A stretch of 64,000 nucleotides of DNA from an uncultured Fibrobacter sp. (lineage in GTDB: Bacteria > Fibrobacterota > Fibrobacteria > Fibrobacterales > Fibrobacteraceae), in the NCBI GenBank assembly GCA_947165045.1, contig CAMUYW010000008.1, positions 1 through 64,000 of the forward strand. Reading direction: 5' to 3'. Shown in pieces: positions 45,939 through 54,985 of this stretch. The first letter of the stretch is position 1. Each line of letters starts with the position of its first letter. The notes under the pieces are model-generated. The model was not told the origin of the DNA and searched no databases. It saw nothing but the letters and a program-made list of their open reading frames with translations. The translations under genes and the position numbers were made by a program.

Positions 45939-46379
45939 ATGGCAATAAAGAGAATTAAAGAAAGTGTCGAATTTCAAGTTGAATTTTACGATGTCGATTC
46001 TATGAAGGTCGCATGGCATGGCAACTATGTGAAGTTTATGGAAGTGGCTCGTTGTGCGTTGCTTCGCAAAATTGGCTATGATTACAACGAAATGACACGT
46101 AGCGGCTATATCTGGCCGGTTGTAGATTTGCATATTAAATATGTACGTCCGATGATTTTTATGCAGAAAATCCGTGCCGAAGTGACTCTCATGGAATATG
46201 AAGTTTGCATGAAGCTCTCGTATAAATTTGTCGATGCAGAAACTGGTGTTGTGCTAACAAAAGCTGAAAGCACCCAAATGGCGGTCGATATGAAAACGAA
46301 GGATTCGCTGTGGGCTTGCCCACCTTGTTTTGTCGATAAGGTGAAGGCACTTTTAGCGAAGGAGTCTGCAAAGAAATAA
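45939..46379 (+). CDS. 4HBT hotdog thioesterase
   Basis: VEFQVEFYDVDSMKVAWHGNYVKFMEVARCALLRKIGYDY. Confidence 0.85.
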   Translation: MAIKRIKESVEFQVEFYDVDSMKVAWHGNYVKFMEVARCALLRKIGYDYNEMTRSGYIWPVVDLHIKYVRPMIFMQKIRAEVTLMEYEVCMKLSYKFVDAETGVVLTKAESTQMAVDMKTKDSLWACPPCFVDKVKALLAKESAKK

Positions 46380-46389
46380 GGAGTTTGCT

Positions 46390-47037
46390 ATGTTGTTTAA
46401 ACGAAATATTTTCGTTTTGTTGTTGTGCGTGATTTATGGCTGTGGCGTAGCGATGGCTGATGTTTTCGACCATCCGGTAAATAAAAAGACAAAGCCGGAA
46501 TTAGAAAAAGCTTTAGCAAAAGTCATGAATTACGAAGTGGCCTCTGGCGACTTTAAGCAGACTAAATCAATTAAGAAAAGAAATCGCAAATTCGTTTCAA
46601 CGGGAACGTTCATGATTTCTAAAAAGAATGGCATTATTTGGAAAACGCAAAAGCCTATTTTTTCGGAATTGGCGCTTAATAATGGCGGTATTTTCGAACG
46701 CGATTCTAGCGGCCAGTCGCACATGCTTTTGCCCAAAGATAATCCTATTTTTGCAGATTTGTCTAAAAATATTCAATCGTTTTTTTCTGGGAAAATATCA
46801 GAATTGGAGACAAAATTCCAGGTATTCTATGAAAAAAAATCTTGTGGTTTTATAATGGGGCTTGTTCCGCAAGAAGCTATGGTCCGCATGGTTATTGATA
46901 ATGTTGTCATTGAAGCATGCAAAAATATTGATAAAGTCACTATCACAGATGGTGAAAAAACACCTGTGATGCTTGATTTCCTAAATTACAAGATTGTAGG
47001 GAAGGCTATGCAGAATCGCACAAGTTCTGTGCCATAA
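46390..47037 (+). CDS. LolA-like outer-membrane lipoprotein carrier family protein
   Basis: Signal peptide; SGDFKQTKSIKKRNRKFVSTGTFMISKKNGIIWKTQKPIFSEL. Confidence 0.75.
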   Translation: MLFKRNIFVLLLCVIYGCGVAMADVFDHPVNKKTKPELEKALAKVMNYEVASGDFKQTKSIKKRNRKFVSTGTFMISKKNGIIWKTQKPIFSELALNNGGIFERDSSGQSHMLLPKDNPIFADLSKNIQSFFSGKISELETKFQVFYEKKSCGFIMGLVPQEAMVRMVIDNVVIEACKNIDKVTITDGEKTPVMLDFLNYKIVGKAMQNRTSSVP

Positions 47038-47048
47038 CATGAGTTTTT

Positions 47049-49454
47049 ATGAAATTCTTTAACGGAAGACGATTGAATGCAAAAACGGGAATTATCCTAT
47101 GGGTGGCAATTCACGCCATCTTGATAGTTCTCGGTCTTTCTGTTCCGTGGAAGATGGATTCCGACTTGTATTCAATTCTGCCGGATTCCAATGAAATCAA
47201 GAATGTGAGTGCTGCGGAAAAAACGCTTAGCGCGTGCACCATGCGAAACATTACAGTTCTTGTCGGGCATGAAAATTTTGATGTGGCGCGTAGTGCGGCT
47301 GTGGCGCTGGATAGCGTATTTAAAGGTATTTCTTCGTTCGAAGAAACTCGTCTTTTCGTGAATGAAAAATCGATGGACGAAACGCGCGAATTTTTCTTTA
47401 ATCATCGTTATACGTTGCAGGGGAGGAATGTTCGCGAAATCCTTGCAAGTGGTGATTTTGATGCTTTAAAGAAACGAGCGTTGCAGAAAATTTATGGTTC
47501 ATTTTCTACTGCGAATTTGAATCATCTTGACGAAGATCCATTTTTGCTGGGTGATGCGGCGTTTGAAAATTTTGTACAAAATTCACCGATGGCGATGAGC
47601 CGTTTTAGCATACGTGAAGGCGTACTTTATGCGGTTGATTCTGGTGTGACTTATGTGATGTGGAATGCGGTTCTCTCGGAGAAAGTCTCTTCGATTTCAT
47701 CTGGAGACCATATCATTGCGCGATTGAATCATGTGCTTGATTCTTTAAAAAAGGTGCAGCCGGGGCTTCTTGTGGCTAAATCGGGCGTTCCGTTCCACAG
47801 TTACGAAAGCTCTGACCGTGCGAAGAGCGAAATTGCTTGGATTTCGGGCGTTTCAATCGTGCTGATTTTACTTTTACTGTTATACGTTTTCCGCTCGACG
47901 ATTCCGATTGTTGCAACTCTTTCGACGATTGCGATTGCCATTTTCACGGCGCTTGCTTTTACGTGGTTTATCTTTGGCAAGGTTCATGTCTTTACGCTTG
48001 TTTTTGGCACCAGTATAATTGGCGTAAGTATCGATTACGCGGTACACTTTTTTGTCCATAAAAAAGCGGGCGTGCGGAATGTGCGTTCGAGTATTATCAA
48101 GGGGCTTCTGCTCGGCTTCTTGACGACGGAACTCAGCTATATCGCGCTTACATTTGCGGATTTTTCGCTATTGCGCCAAATGGCTGTGTTTTCGATTGTG
48201 GGTCTGTTGAGCGCGTTCTTGACGATTACGCTGTTGTTCCATGCGGTATTTGAAAATGCAGATGGTCTCAAAAATGCCGCAAAATCGGAGCCCCAAAATC
48301 TCCCGACAAAATTCCCAAAAGTTTTTCTTGATGCTTATTCAAAGCTCCCCAAGTGGGGTGCTCGATTGATATTAGCGCTGTTTATTGCCGCTCTTTTGCC
48401 TGGGCTTAAATTGCTTAATGTCCATACGGATATCGGCAATTTTTACACGATGAATGATGAGATTAAAGCCTCGGAAGCGTTGACCTCGAAACTGAATAAT
48501 TTGGGTGTTTCACCGACTTATTTTATTGTGGAAGGGAAAGATGAAAATGACGTTTTGGAAATGGAGGAAAAACTTACACAACGCCTTGCAAATGCTGAAA
48601 ATGAGGGGCTTTTAAAATCTTATTTGGCTGTATCAAATATTATTCCGAGCAATGAAAATCAGGAAAAGTCATATCGTGGCTTTCGAAAAATGATTTATGG
48701 AAATACGGGACTATTAAAAATTATAATTGAAAAACCAGGTAGCTATGCTACATCTAAAGCTAGCAATTATTTCACCGAGATTGGTGTAGAAAATGATTCT
48801 GCGATTATTGCTAGTTTTGGAAAAGAGAATCCTTTTGTATGGATGAATAATTTGCCTGATTTACCTCAGTCATTGAATTCTCTTCTTCGCATGCTTTGGA
48901 TTGGCAAAGTTGGTGATAAATATTACAGCGCCGTTATCTTGCTTCACGTGTCCGATAAATTCGATGCTCAAAAAATTGCAGAAGATTTGCCGAGCGTTCA
49001 CGTTGTCAACAAAATGCAAAACATCAATAACGCTCTTACAAAAATTTCGCATATTTCGCTCGTCTTAGTTGGTGCTGCTTATTCTGTTGTTTTCTTGATT
49101 CTTGTGGCTGTGTATAAATTCAAAGATGCTGTGCGGATTATCCGTGCGCCAGTTTTAGCGAGCCTTTTTGTTGCGGGTGTTTTTGGATACATGAGTATCG
49201 ACTTCAATTTCTTTGCGATTGTCGGTGTGATTCTTACGCTTGGAATTGGGATTGATTATGCATTGTTCTTTAGAGAAGGTGGCCGCCAAAATCTGATAAC
49301 GACTCTTGCGATTATGCTTTCGTCGATGACAACGCTTATTTCATTTGGCAGCCTCGCTTGCAGTGCTTTTGTGCCTGTCCATACATTCGGTCTTGCGGTA
49401 TTGCTTGGCATTTCTTGCTGTTTTCTCATTTCGCCGTTTAGCGCTAAACGTTAA
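47049..49454 (+). CDS. MMPL/RND-family exporter
   Basis: Two TM blocks: TIAIAIFTALAFTWFIFGKVHVFTLVFGTSIIGVSIDYAVHFFVHKK and FFAIVGVILTLGIGIDYALFFREGG. Confidence 0.85.
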   Translation: MKFFNGRRLNAKTGIILWVAIHAILIVLGLSVPWKMDSDLYSILPDSNEIKNVSAAEKTLSACTMRNITVLVGHENFDVARSAAVALDSVFKGISSFEETRLFVNEKSMDETREFFFNHRYTLQGRNVREILASGDFDALKKRALQKIYGSFSTANLNHLDEDPFLLGDAAFENFVQNSPMAMSRFSIREGVLYAVDSGVTYVMWNAVLSEKVSSISSGDHIIARLNHVLDSLKKVQPGLLVAKSGVPFHSYESSDRAKSEIAWISGVSIVLILLLLLYVFRSTIPIVATLSTIAIAIFTALAFTWFIFGKVHVFTLVFGTSIIGVSIDYAVHFFVHKKAGVRNVRSSIIKGLLLGFLTTELSYIALTFADFSLLRQMAVFSIVGLLSAFLTITLLFHAVFENADGLKNAAKSEPQNLPTKFPKVFLDAYSKLPKWGARLILALFIAALLPGLKLLNVHTDIGNFYTMNDEIKASEALTSKLNNLGVSPTYFIVEGKDENDVLEMEEKLTQRLANAENEGLLKSYLAVSNIIPSNENQEKSYRGFRKMIYGNTGLLKIIIEKPGSYATSKASNYFTEIGVENDSAIIASFGKENPFVWMNNLPDLPQSLNSLLRMLWIGKVGDKYYSAVILLHVSDKFDAQKIAEDLPSVHVVNKMQNINNALTKISHISLVLVGAAYSVVFLILVAVYKFKDAVRIIRAPVLASLFVAGVFGYMSIDFNFFAIVGVILTLGIGIDYALFFREGGRQNLITTLAIMLSSMTTLISFGSLACSAFVPVHTFGLAVLLGISCCFLISPFSAKR

Positions 49455-49475
49455 TATTCTAAATTGTCGATATCT

Positions 49476-50771
49476 ATGGAAGTCGAAAAAAGCAAATTGA
49501 CGGGCGACCAGAGCCGTTCAAAACCTGTGTACATCAATGATTTTGGCCTTTATTGCATTTTAGGTGGCGATAAAGCTCAAGTTCTTGATGCGCTCAAGAA
49601 TGGCGAACGTGGCAATTTTACCACGTACGATGTGGCTGGCGTTCAGCGCCCTGCGGCAACGATTGATTCCGAAACGCATCCTTCAATTGCTGATAAAAAG
49701 TTTGATAATCGCGTCAATCGACTTTCTCAAGCGGCTTTAGTCAGCGTCGAAAAGACTGTTAAAAAAGCGGTTGAAAAATACGGCGCAAACCGCGTAGGAA
49801 TTTTTATCGGTTCCTGCGACAATGGCTCCGAAGCATCGATGGCCGCGCTCAAGTGCTTTAAAGAAACGGGAACTTTCCCGGAAGGCTACGTTCTCGATTA
49901 CCAGCGGACTGATTTCCCGGCGCAATTTATTGCGCAACGATTTGGAATTACGGGATTGCTTTCGGTGCATTCTACAGCGTGTGCTTCTAGCGCGAGTGCT
50001 TTTGTTTCGGCGCGTAACAGCCTTTATGCCGGCAATTGCGATGTTGCGATTGTGGGCGGCGTCGATATTGCGTCCCTTTCGGTGATTCTTGGTTTTGCTT
50101 CGCTCGAAGCCATGAGCGATAAACCGACGAATCCATTTAGCGCGAATCGTTCTGGCCTTACGCTTGGCGATGCGGCCGTGTATTTTGTGGTGACCCGCGA
50201 GCCTGATGCTGATCTTTGCACGGTTGATTGCGAAAATCTCAAAGTAATTGGTTTTGGCGAAAGCGCCGATGCAGACCATATCACGGCTCCACGTGCCGAT
50301 GGGGAAGGCGCTTATCAGGCTATGAAAGCTGCGCTTGCAGATGCTGGCCTTAATGCCTCTCAAATTGGTTACGTAAATTTGCATGGAACAGGGACGGAAT
50401 TGAACGATGCTATGGAAAGCCGCGCTGTTCATCGAATTTTTGCTGACGACATTGGTGTGGCAACCGCTGATGTTCCGGTAAGCTCCACAAAAGCATTGAC
50501 CGGTCACACGCTTGGTGCTGCTGGCGCGTTGGAACTTGCATTCTGTTGCTTGGCGTTAAAGAGCGGTAACAAAAGCGGCGCATCTCGTAATAACGAAAAT
50601 GGCTGCGTTCTCCCGGCGCATCTTTTTGATGGCGTTGTTGATCCGAATCTCCCTCCGTTGCATTTGGTAAAAGCGGGCGAGACTGCAAAGAATCTCAAAT
50701 ATTGCATGAGTAATTCATTTGCCTTTGGTGGTTGCAACGTTTCCTTGATTGTCGAAAATGGTAGTGTATGA
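49476..50771 (+). CDS. Beta-ketoacyl-ACP synthase
   Basis: STACASSASAFVSARNSLYAG; NLHGTGTELNDAME; VSSTKALTGHTLGAAGALEL. Confidence 0.92.
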   Translation: MEVEKSKLTGDQSRSKPVYINDFGLYCILGGDKAQVLDALKNGERGNFTTYDVAGVQRPAATIDSETHPSIADKKFDNRVNRLSQAALVSVEKTVKKAVEKYGANRVGIFIGSCDNGSEASMAALKCFKETGTFPEGYVLDYQRTDFPAQFIAQRFGITGLLSVHSTACASSASAFVSARNSLYAGNCDVAIVGGVDIASLSVILGFASLEAMSDKPTNPFSANRSGLTLGDAAVYFVVTREPDADLCTVDCENLKVIGFGESADADHITAPRADGEGAYQAMKAALADAGLNASQIGYVNLHGTGTELNDAMESRAVHRIFADDIGVATADVPVSSTKALTGHTLGAAGALELAFCCLALKSGNKSGASRNNENGCVLPAHLFDGVVDPNLPPLHLVKAGETAKNLKYCMSNSFAFGGCNVSLIVENGSV

Positions 50772-51232
50772 CAGATGTTTTTGATACAAAAGAATCGGTA
50801 AGTGAACTCGTTCCTCACAAGGGCAAAATGTTTTTGCTGGACCGCGTTCGTGATTACGATTTGAAAGAAAATTCCATTACGACCGAAATCGACATTTCTC
50901 GTGACAACTTGTTTTACGAAGAAGAACTCGGCGGCGTTCCTGCTTGGGTTGCTTTTGAATACATGGCACAAAGCGTTTCTGCTTTGTCGGGGCTTCATGG
51001 GCGCGCCAAGGGCGAAAAACCGAAAGCAGGCTTTATCATGAGTGTTTCAGGCTTTAAAGCGGATGTTCCTGTTTTTAAATCTGGCGAAACGGTCGTTATC
51101 AACGTGCTTGAAAATATCCGCATGGATAAAGCAGTTACGTTTGAAGGTTCTGCAACGGTCAATGGAACGCTTGCGGTCACGGTAAAACTCAATACAGTTG
51201 AAGTGGATGACCCTAAAAGTTCTTTAAATTGA
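50768..51232 (+). CDS. 3-hydroxyacyl-ACP dehydratase-like hotdog protein
   Basis: LVPHKGKMFLLDRVRDYD; GVPAWVAFEYMAQSVSALSG. Confidence 0.85.
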   Translation: MTDVFDTKESVSELVPHKGKMFLLDRVRDYDLKENSITTEIDISRDNLFYEEELGGVPAWVAFEYMAQSVSALSGLHGRAKGEKPKAGFIMSVSGFKADVPVFKSGETVVINVLENIRMDKAVTFEGSATVNGTLAVTVKLNTVEVDDPKSSLN

Positions 51233-51250
51233 TTTTTGAGGTATGGTATA

Positions 51251-51979
51251 ATGGAAAATGCAAAGTCTGTTTTAATTACGGGTGCAAGTGGCGGTATTGG
51301 GCTTGCTATTGCCGAAGCTGTTGCCAAAGAAGGCTACACGGTTGTCGCACATTACAATAAGAATTCTGCTCCGATTGATGCTCTTGCCGAGCGCATCCGC
51401 GAAAGTGGCGGAAACATTCGCACATTGCAATTCAACATTTGTGACCGTGAGCAATGCCGTGAAGTTCTAGAAAAAGACATTGCCGAAAACGGCGTGTACT
51501 ATGGCGTTGTTACAAATGCGGGCGTCTGTGCAGATGCTGCGTTCCCTGCCATGACCGATGGATACTGGGACAAAGTTTTGAACACCAATTTGAACGGATT
51601 CTACAATGTCGTTCATCCAATTGTGATGCCCATGTGTCGCAAGCGCAAAGGCCGCATCATCACGATTTCTTCTGTTTCTGGCGTGATTGGTAACCGCGGC
51701 CAGGTCAACTACAGTGCTTCCAAGGCAGGCCTCATTGGCGCTACAAAGGCTCTTGCTACAGAACTTGCTAGCCGCAATATCACGGTAAATAGCGTGGCTC
51801 CAGGCGTGATTGAAACCGAAATGATTAAGGATGCTCCGCTCGACATGATTCTGCCGACCATCCCCATGAAGCGCGTTGGCAAACCTGAAGAAGTTGCTGC
51901 AACGGTTGTGTTCTTGCTTTCCGAAGGCGCTGCGTATATCACTCGCCAGGTCATTTCGGTGAATGGAGGATTGGCGTGA
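51251..51979 (+). CDS. 3-ketoacyl-ACP reductase (SDR)
   Basis: VLITGASGGIGLAIAEA; VTNAGVCADAAFPAM; YSASKAGLIGATKALATELASRNITVNSVAPGVIETEM. Confidence 0.93.
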   Translation: MENAKSVLITGASGGIGLAIAEAVAKEGYTVVAHYNKNSAPIDALAERIRESGGNIRTLQFNICDREQCREVLEKDIAENGVYYGVVTNAGVCADAAFPAMTDGYWDKVLNTNLNGFYNVVHPIVMPMCRKRKGRIITISSVSGVIGNRGQVNYSASKAGLIGATKALATELASRNITVNSVAPGVIETEMIKDAPLDMILPTIPMKRVGKPEEVAATVVFLLSEGAAYITRQVISVNGGLA

Positions 51980-53205
51980 TTCGCAGAGTTGTTGTTACCG
52001 GAGGCAGTTGCGTTTCATCTTTAGGGATGGAACTCGATGAAATTTTTGCGCAACTCAAGACTTTGAAAAATCACATTGTCCGTATGGATGATTGGGACAA
52101 GTATGCACAAATAAACACGCGTTTGGCAGGCCCAATTCTCTATGATTTGCCGGAGTATCCTCGCAAAAAGATTCGTGGTGCAGGGCGCGTTGGCGTGCTT
52201 GCTATAGCATCTGCAGACAAGGCGATGCAAATGGCTGGGCTAGTGAGCGAAAAAGAACTCCTTAAATCGGGGCGTGTCGGAGTTGCTTACGGCTCTTCTA
52301 TGGGTAGCGTGCGTCCGCTTCTCGATTTTGTTTCCATGCAGAATCCGCCCTATGATTGCTCAAAAGTTTCGGCAACAACGTATATCCAGTCGATGCCGCA
52401 AACAACGGCAGTCAATGTGAGCTTGTTCTTTGGTTTGACCGGCCGACTCATTACGACAAATACCGCATGTACGAGCGGTAGCCTTTCGATTGGTTATGCT
52501 TACGAAGCGATTAAATATGGCATGCAAGATGTAATGATTGCAGGCGGTGCCGAAGAGTTGGCTGCAACAGAAACGGCAGTGTTTGACTCGCTTTTTGCAA
52601 CGAGTGTCAAGAACGATTCTCCTGAAATTACGCCGGCTCCGTACGACCGCGACCGAGACGGCCTTGTTATCGGCGAGGGCGCGGGAACGCTTGTGCTCGA
52701 AGAATACGAGCATGCGAAGGCTCGCGGTGCGCATATTTATGCGGAACTTGTTGGCTTTGGGCACAATACGGATGGCGAACACATCACGCAGCCCAAGAAA
52801 GAGACTATGCAAAAATCTCTTGAAATTGCTCTTGATGATGCGCAAATTTCACCGGATGCCATTGGCTATGTGAATGCACATGGAACGGCAACGCATTATG
52901 GCGATATCGCCGAAAGCTGGGCTACGTTCAATGCGTTCAAGCAACGTTCAGTCGCTATTTCAAGCCTTAAGAGCTACATCGGGCATACGCTTGGCGCGTG
53001 CGGCGGAATTGAAGCATGGCTCGGCATTAACATGATGAATCGCGGTTGGTTCAGCCCCAACTTGAATTTGAAAAATATCGATCCGGAATGTGCTCCTCTC
53101 GATTACATTACCGGTGACGGGCGTGAAATTGACACGGAATATGTAATGTCAAACAACTTTGCATTCGGCGGCATCAATACTTCGCTCATTTTCAAACGAA
53201 TGTAG
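51976..53205 (+). CDS. Beta-ketoacyl-ACP synthase (second)
   Basis: TNTACTSGSLSIGYAYEAIKYG; VNAHGTATHYGDIAES; ISSLKSYIGHTLGACGG. Confidence 0.92.
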   Translation: MIRRVVVTGGSCVSSLGMELDEIFAQLKTLKNHIVRMDDWDKYAQINTRLAGPILYDLPEYPRKKIRGAGRVGVLAIASADKAMQMAGLVSEKELLKSGRVGVAYGSSMGSVRPLLDFVSMQNPPYDCSKVSATTYIQSMPQTTAVNVSLFFGLTGRLITTNTACTSGSLSIGYAYEAIKYGMQDVMIAGGAEELAATETAVFDSLFATSVKNDSPEITPAPYDRDRDGLVIGEGAGTLVLEEYEHAKARGAHIYAELVGFGHNTDGEHITQPKKETMQKSLEIALDDAQISPDAIGYVNAHGTATHYGDIAESWATFNAFKQRSVAISSLKSYIGHTLGACGGIEAWLGINMMNRGWFSPNLNLKNIDPECAPLDYITGDGREIDTEYVMSNNFAFGGINTSLIFKRM

Positions 53206-53220
53206 GAGTCTTTCTGAGTA

Positions 53221-53244
53221 GTCATCCTCGCGTTGCGAGAATCC
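53221..53244 (+). repeat. Palindromic repeat GTCATCCTCGCGTTGCGAGAATCC at the cluster end
   Basis: Repeat ends GTCATCC...GAATCC with CTCGC/GCGAG arms. Confidence 0.6.
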
Positions 53245-53276
53245 GTAATTTCTAGGTCCTGCATTTGTCGAAAAAT

Positions 53277-54161
53277 CTAGGACTTTTCTAGTAATTTTTC
53301 TACGGTCGCGATAATCTTGTCGCGTTCACCGCACCAGTTCGGAGCAATCAAAAGTTCGCTCGAGCTTTCACCACTGAATCGTTCAATGGCGATGTTCTTG
53401 CCGATAATCTTAATCATCTCGGCAACCGCTTCGCAGTATTCTTCAAACGAAAGCAATTTGATTTCGCCGTTGGCAAAATCTTGTGCCATCACCGTTCCCA
53501 CAACAATATGGAGCGGGTGAATTTTCACCGCGGCAAGATTCAAATCGTAAACGACTTGTGCCGTGTGCTTGAAGTCTTCCATCTTTTCGCCAGGGAGCCC
53601 GACAATCACATGTGTCGTTACTGTGAGGCCAGCAGCTTGGCAACGCTTTACGGCATCTTCGAATTCGGCAAGTGTATGACGGCGATTAATGCCTGCGAGC
53701 GTCAAGTCGTTTGCAGTCTGGAGGCCTATTTCAACGATTATCGGCTTTTTGCGGTTGAGCTCGGCGAGGTATTCGACCTTCTCGTCTTCAAGGCAGTCCG
53801 GTCGCGTACCAATCGCAAGCCCAGCAATTTCTGGATGCTTGATAATCGGGTCGATGATGCCTTTCAAATGTTCAAGCGGCGCATGCGTATTCGTGTATGG
53901 CTGCAAGTAGGCGAGGATGCCTGCATTCGGGTACTTGTCGCGAAGCTTTGGAACAAATTTTTCGAGCTGTTCTTGAATAGAAACTTTAGCTTCGTCAAAA
54001 ACAGGACTGAAACTGCGGTTGTTGCAGTAGCTGCATCCCGAAAATCCCTTGGTTCCATCGAGGTTCGGGCAGCTCATTCCGCCATTGAGCGGGAGCTTGC
54101 GTACCTTGAGGTAGTTCGGGAATAGTTCCAAAAGTAAATCGCGATAAGGTTTGTAATGCAT
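53277..54161 (-). CDS. yhcC: Radical SAM protein, TIGR01212/YhcC family
   Basis: CPNLDGTKGFSGCSYCNNRSFSP; YLQPYTNTHAPLEHLK; IVEIGLQTANDLTLAGINRRHT; HVIVGLPGEKMEDFKHTA. Confidence 0.88.
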   Translation of the reverse strand: MHYKPYRDLLLELFPNYLKVRKLPLNGGMSCPNLDGTKGFSGCSYCNNRSFSPVFDEAKVSIQEQLEKFVPKLRDKYPNAGILAYLQPYTNTHAPLEHLKGIIDPIIKHPEIAGLAIGTRPDCLEDEKVEYLAELNRKKPIIVEIGLQTANDLTLAGINRRHTLAEFEDAVKRCQAAGLTVTTHVIVGLPGEKMEDFKHTAQVVYDLNLAAVKIHPLHIVVGTVMAQDFANGEIKLLSFEEYCEAVAEMIKIIGKNIAIERFSGESSSELLIAPNWCGERDKIIATVEKLLEKS

Positions 54162-54197
54162 GGCCTAAAGATATAAATAAATCGAGTGTGAAAAATG

Positions 54198-54689
54198 TCA
54201 ATGATGCGTAGATGGGACGATTGTATCAATTTTTATGTTTCGTTTAATCAAGCTATCTTTAATAAAAAATGATTTCATTTTTAACTGATAGGTGGTGTCA
54301 TGAATGGTCGTGTCAAAAATGAATTTTTCGTTATATCTTCGACCTTTAATTTTTTCATTTGTTTCGTATACTATTCCATTTTTATATAAGAACTCTTTCT
54401 TTAATTTAACTTTTATGGAATCGGGTTTTATAGAATCTGTATTATCGGTTTTGTTCAAATTCTTACAACTTATGCGATCATAACAATTCATTTGTTTTGC
54501 TTCAACCCATCCGTGTAATTGGAGTGAAAATCCAGGACATTCTTCTGCACGATAAAGAAATGTTATATGATTGCAATCAATTGTGGTGTCTTTTAATATC
54601 GTTGGCGGAATTTCAGAATAGCAAGAACTTTCGACATAAACGAAAAAAACAAATATAAAGAGAAATGATAATTTATTCATCTTGAGCAT
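54198..54689 (-). CDS. Secreted hypothetical protein
   Basis: N-terminal hydrophobic signal segment; no recognised domain. Confidence 0.45.
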   Translation of the reverse strand: MLKMNKLSFLFIFVFFVYVESSCYSEIPPTILKDTTIDCNHITFLYRAEECPGFSLQLHGWVEAKQMNCYDRISCKNLNKTDNTDSIKPDSIKVKLKKEFLYKNGIVYETNEKIKGRRYNEKFIFDTTIHDTTYQLKMKSFFIKDSLIKRNIKIDTIVPSTHH

Positions 54690-54899
54690 CCTTTTTATCG
54701 AAAGTCTCTACAATCATACAAAAATTTTAACTATTTGAATAGGTTTTCTTTTAAAAGGTGGGAGGGGTGTCTTGAGTCTCTCCTCTATCCAAATACACTT
54801 GCTACACATTTTACAATGTTCGTATTATACTTGGGCTAAAAAGGGGCTTTGTGCTCGCGGAATTCCCTGTTCAAGTATATATTTAAGCTAGAAATAATT

Positions 54900-54926
54900 G
54901 GATCCTTCACTGTCGTTTAGGATGAC
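54900..54926 (-). repeat. Palindromic repeat (minus) GTCATCCTAAACGACAGTGAAGGATCC
   Basis: Repeat ends GTCATCC...GGATCC on the minus strand. Confidence 0.6.
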
Positions 54927-54985
54927 ACTAAAGATGTTGTCGACGGCTGTTGAATGTTCCTGATTAAATCATAAATGAGGTTTTC

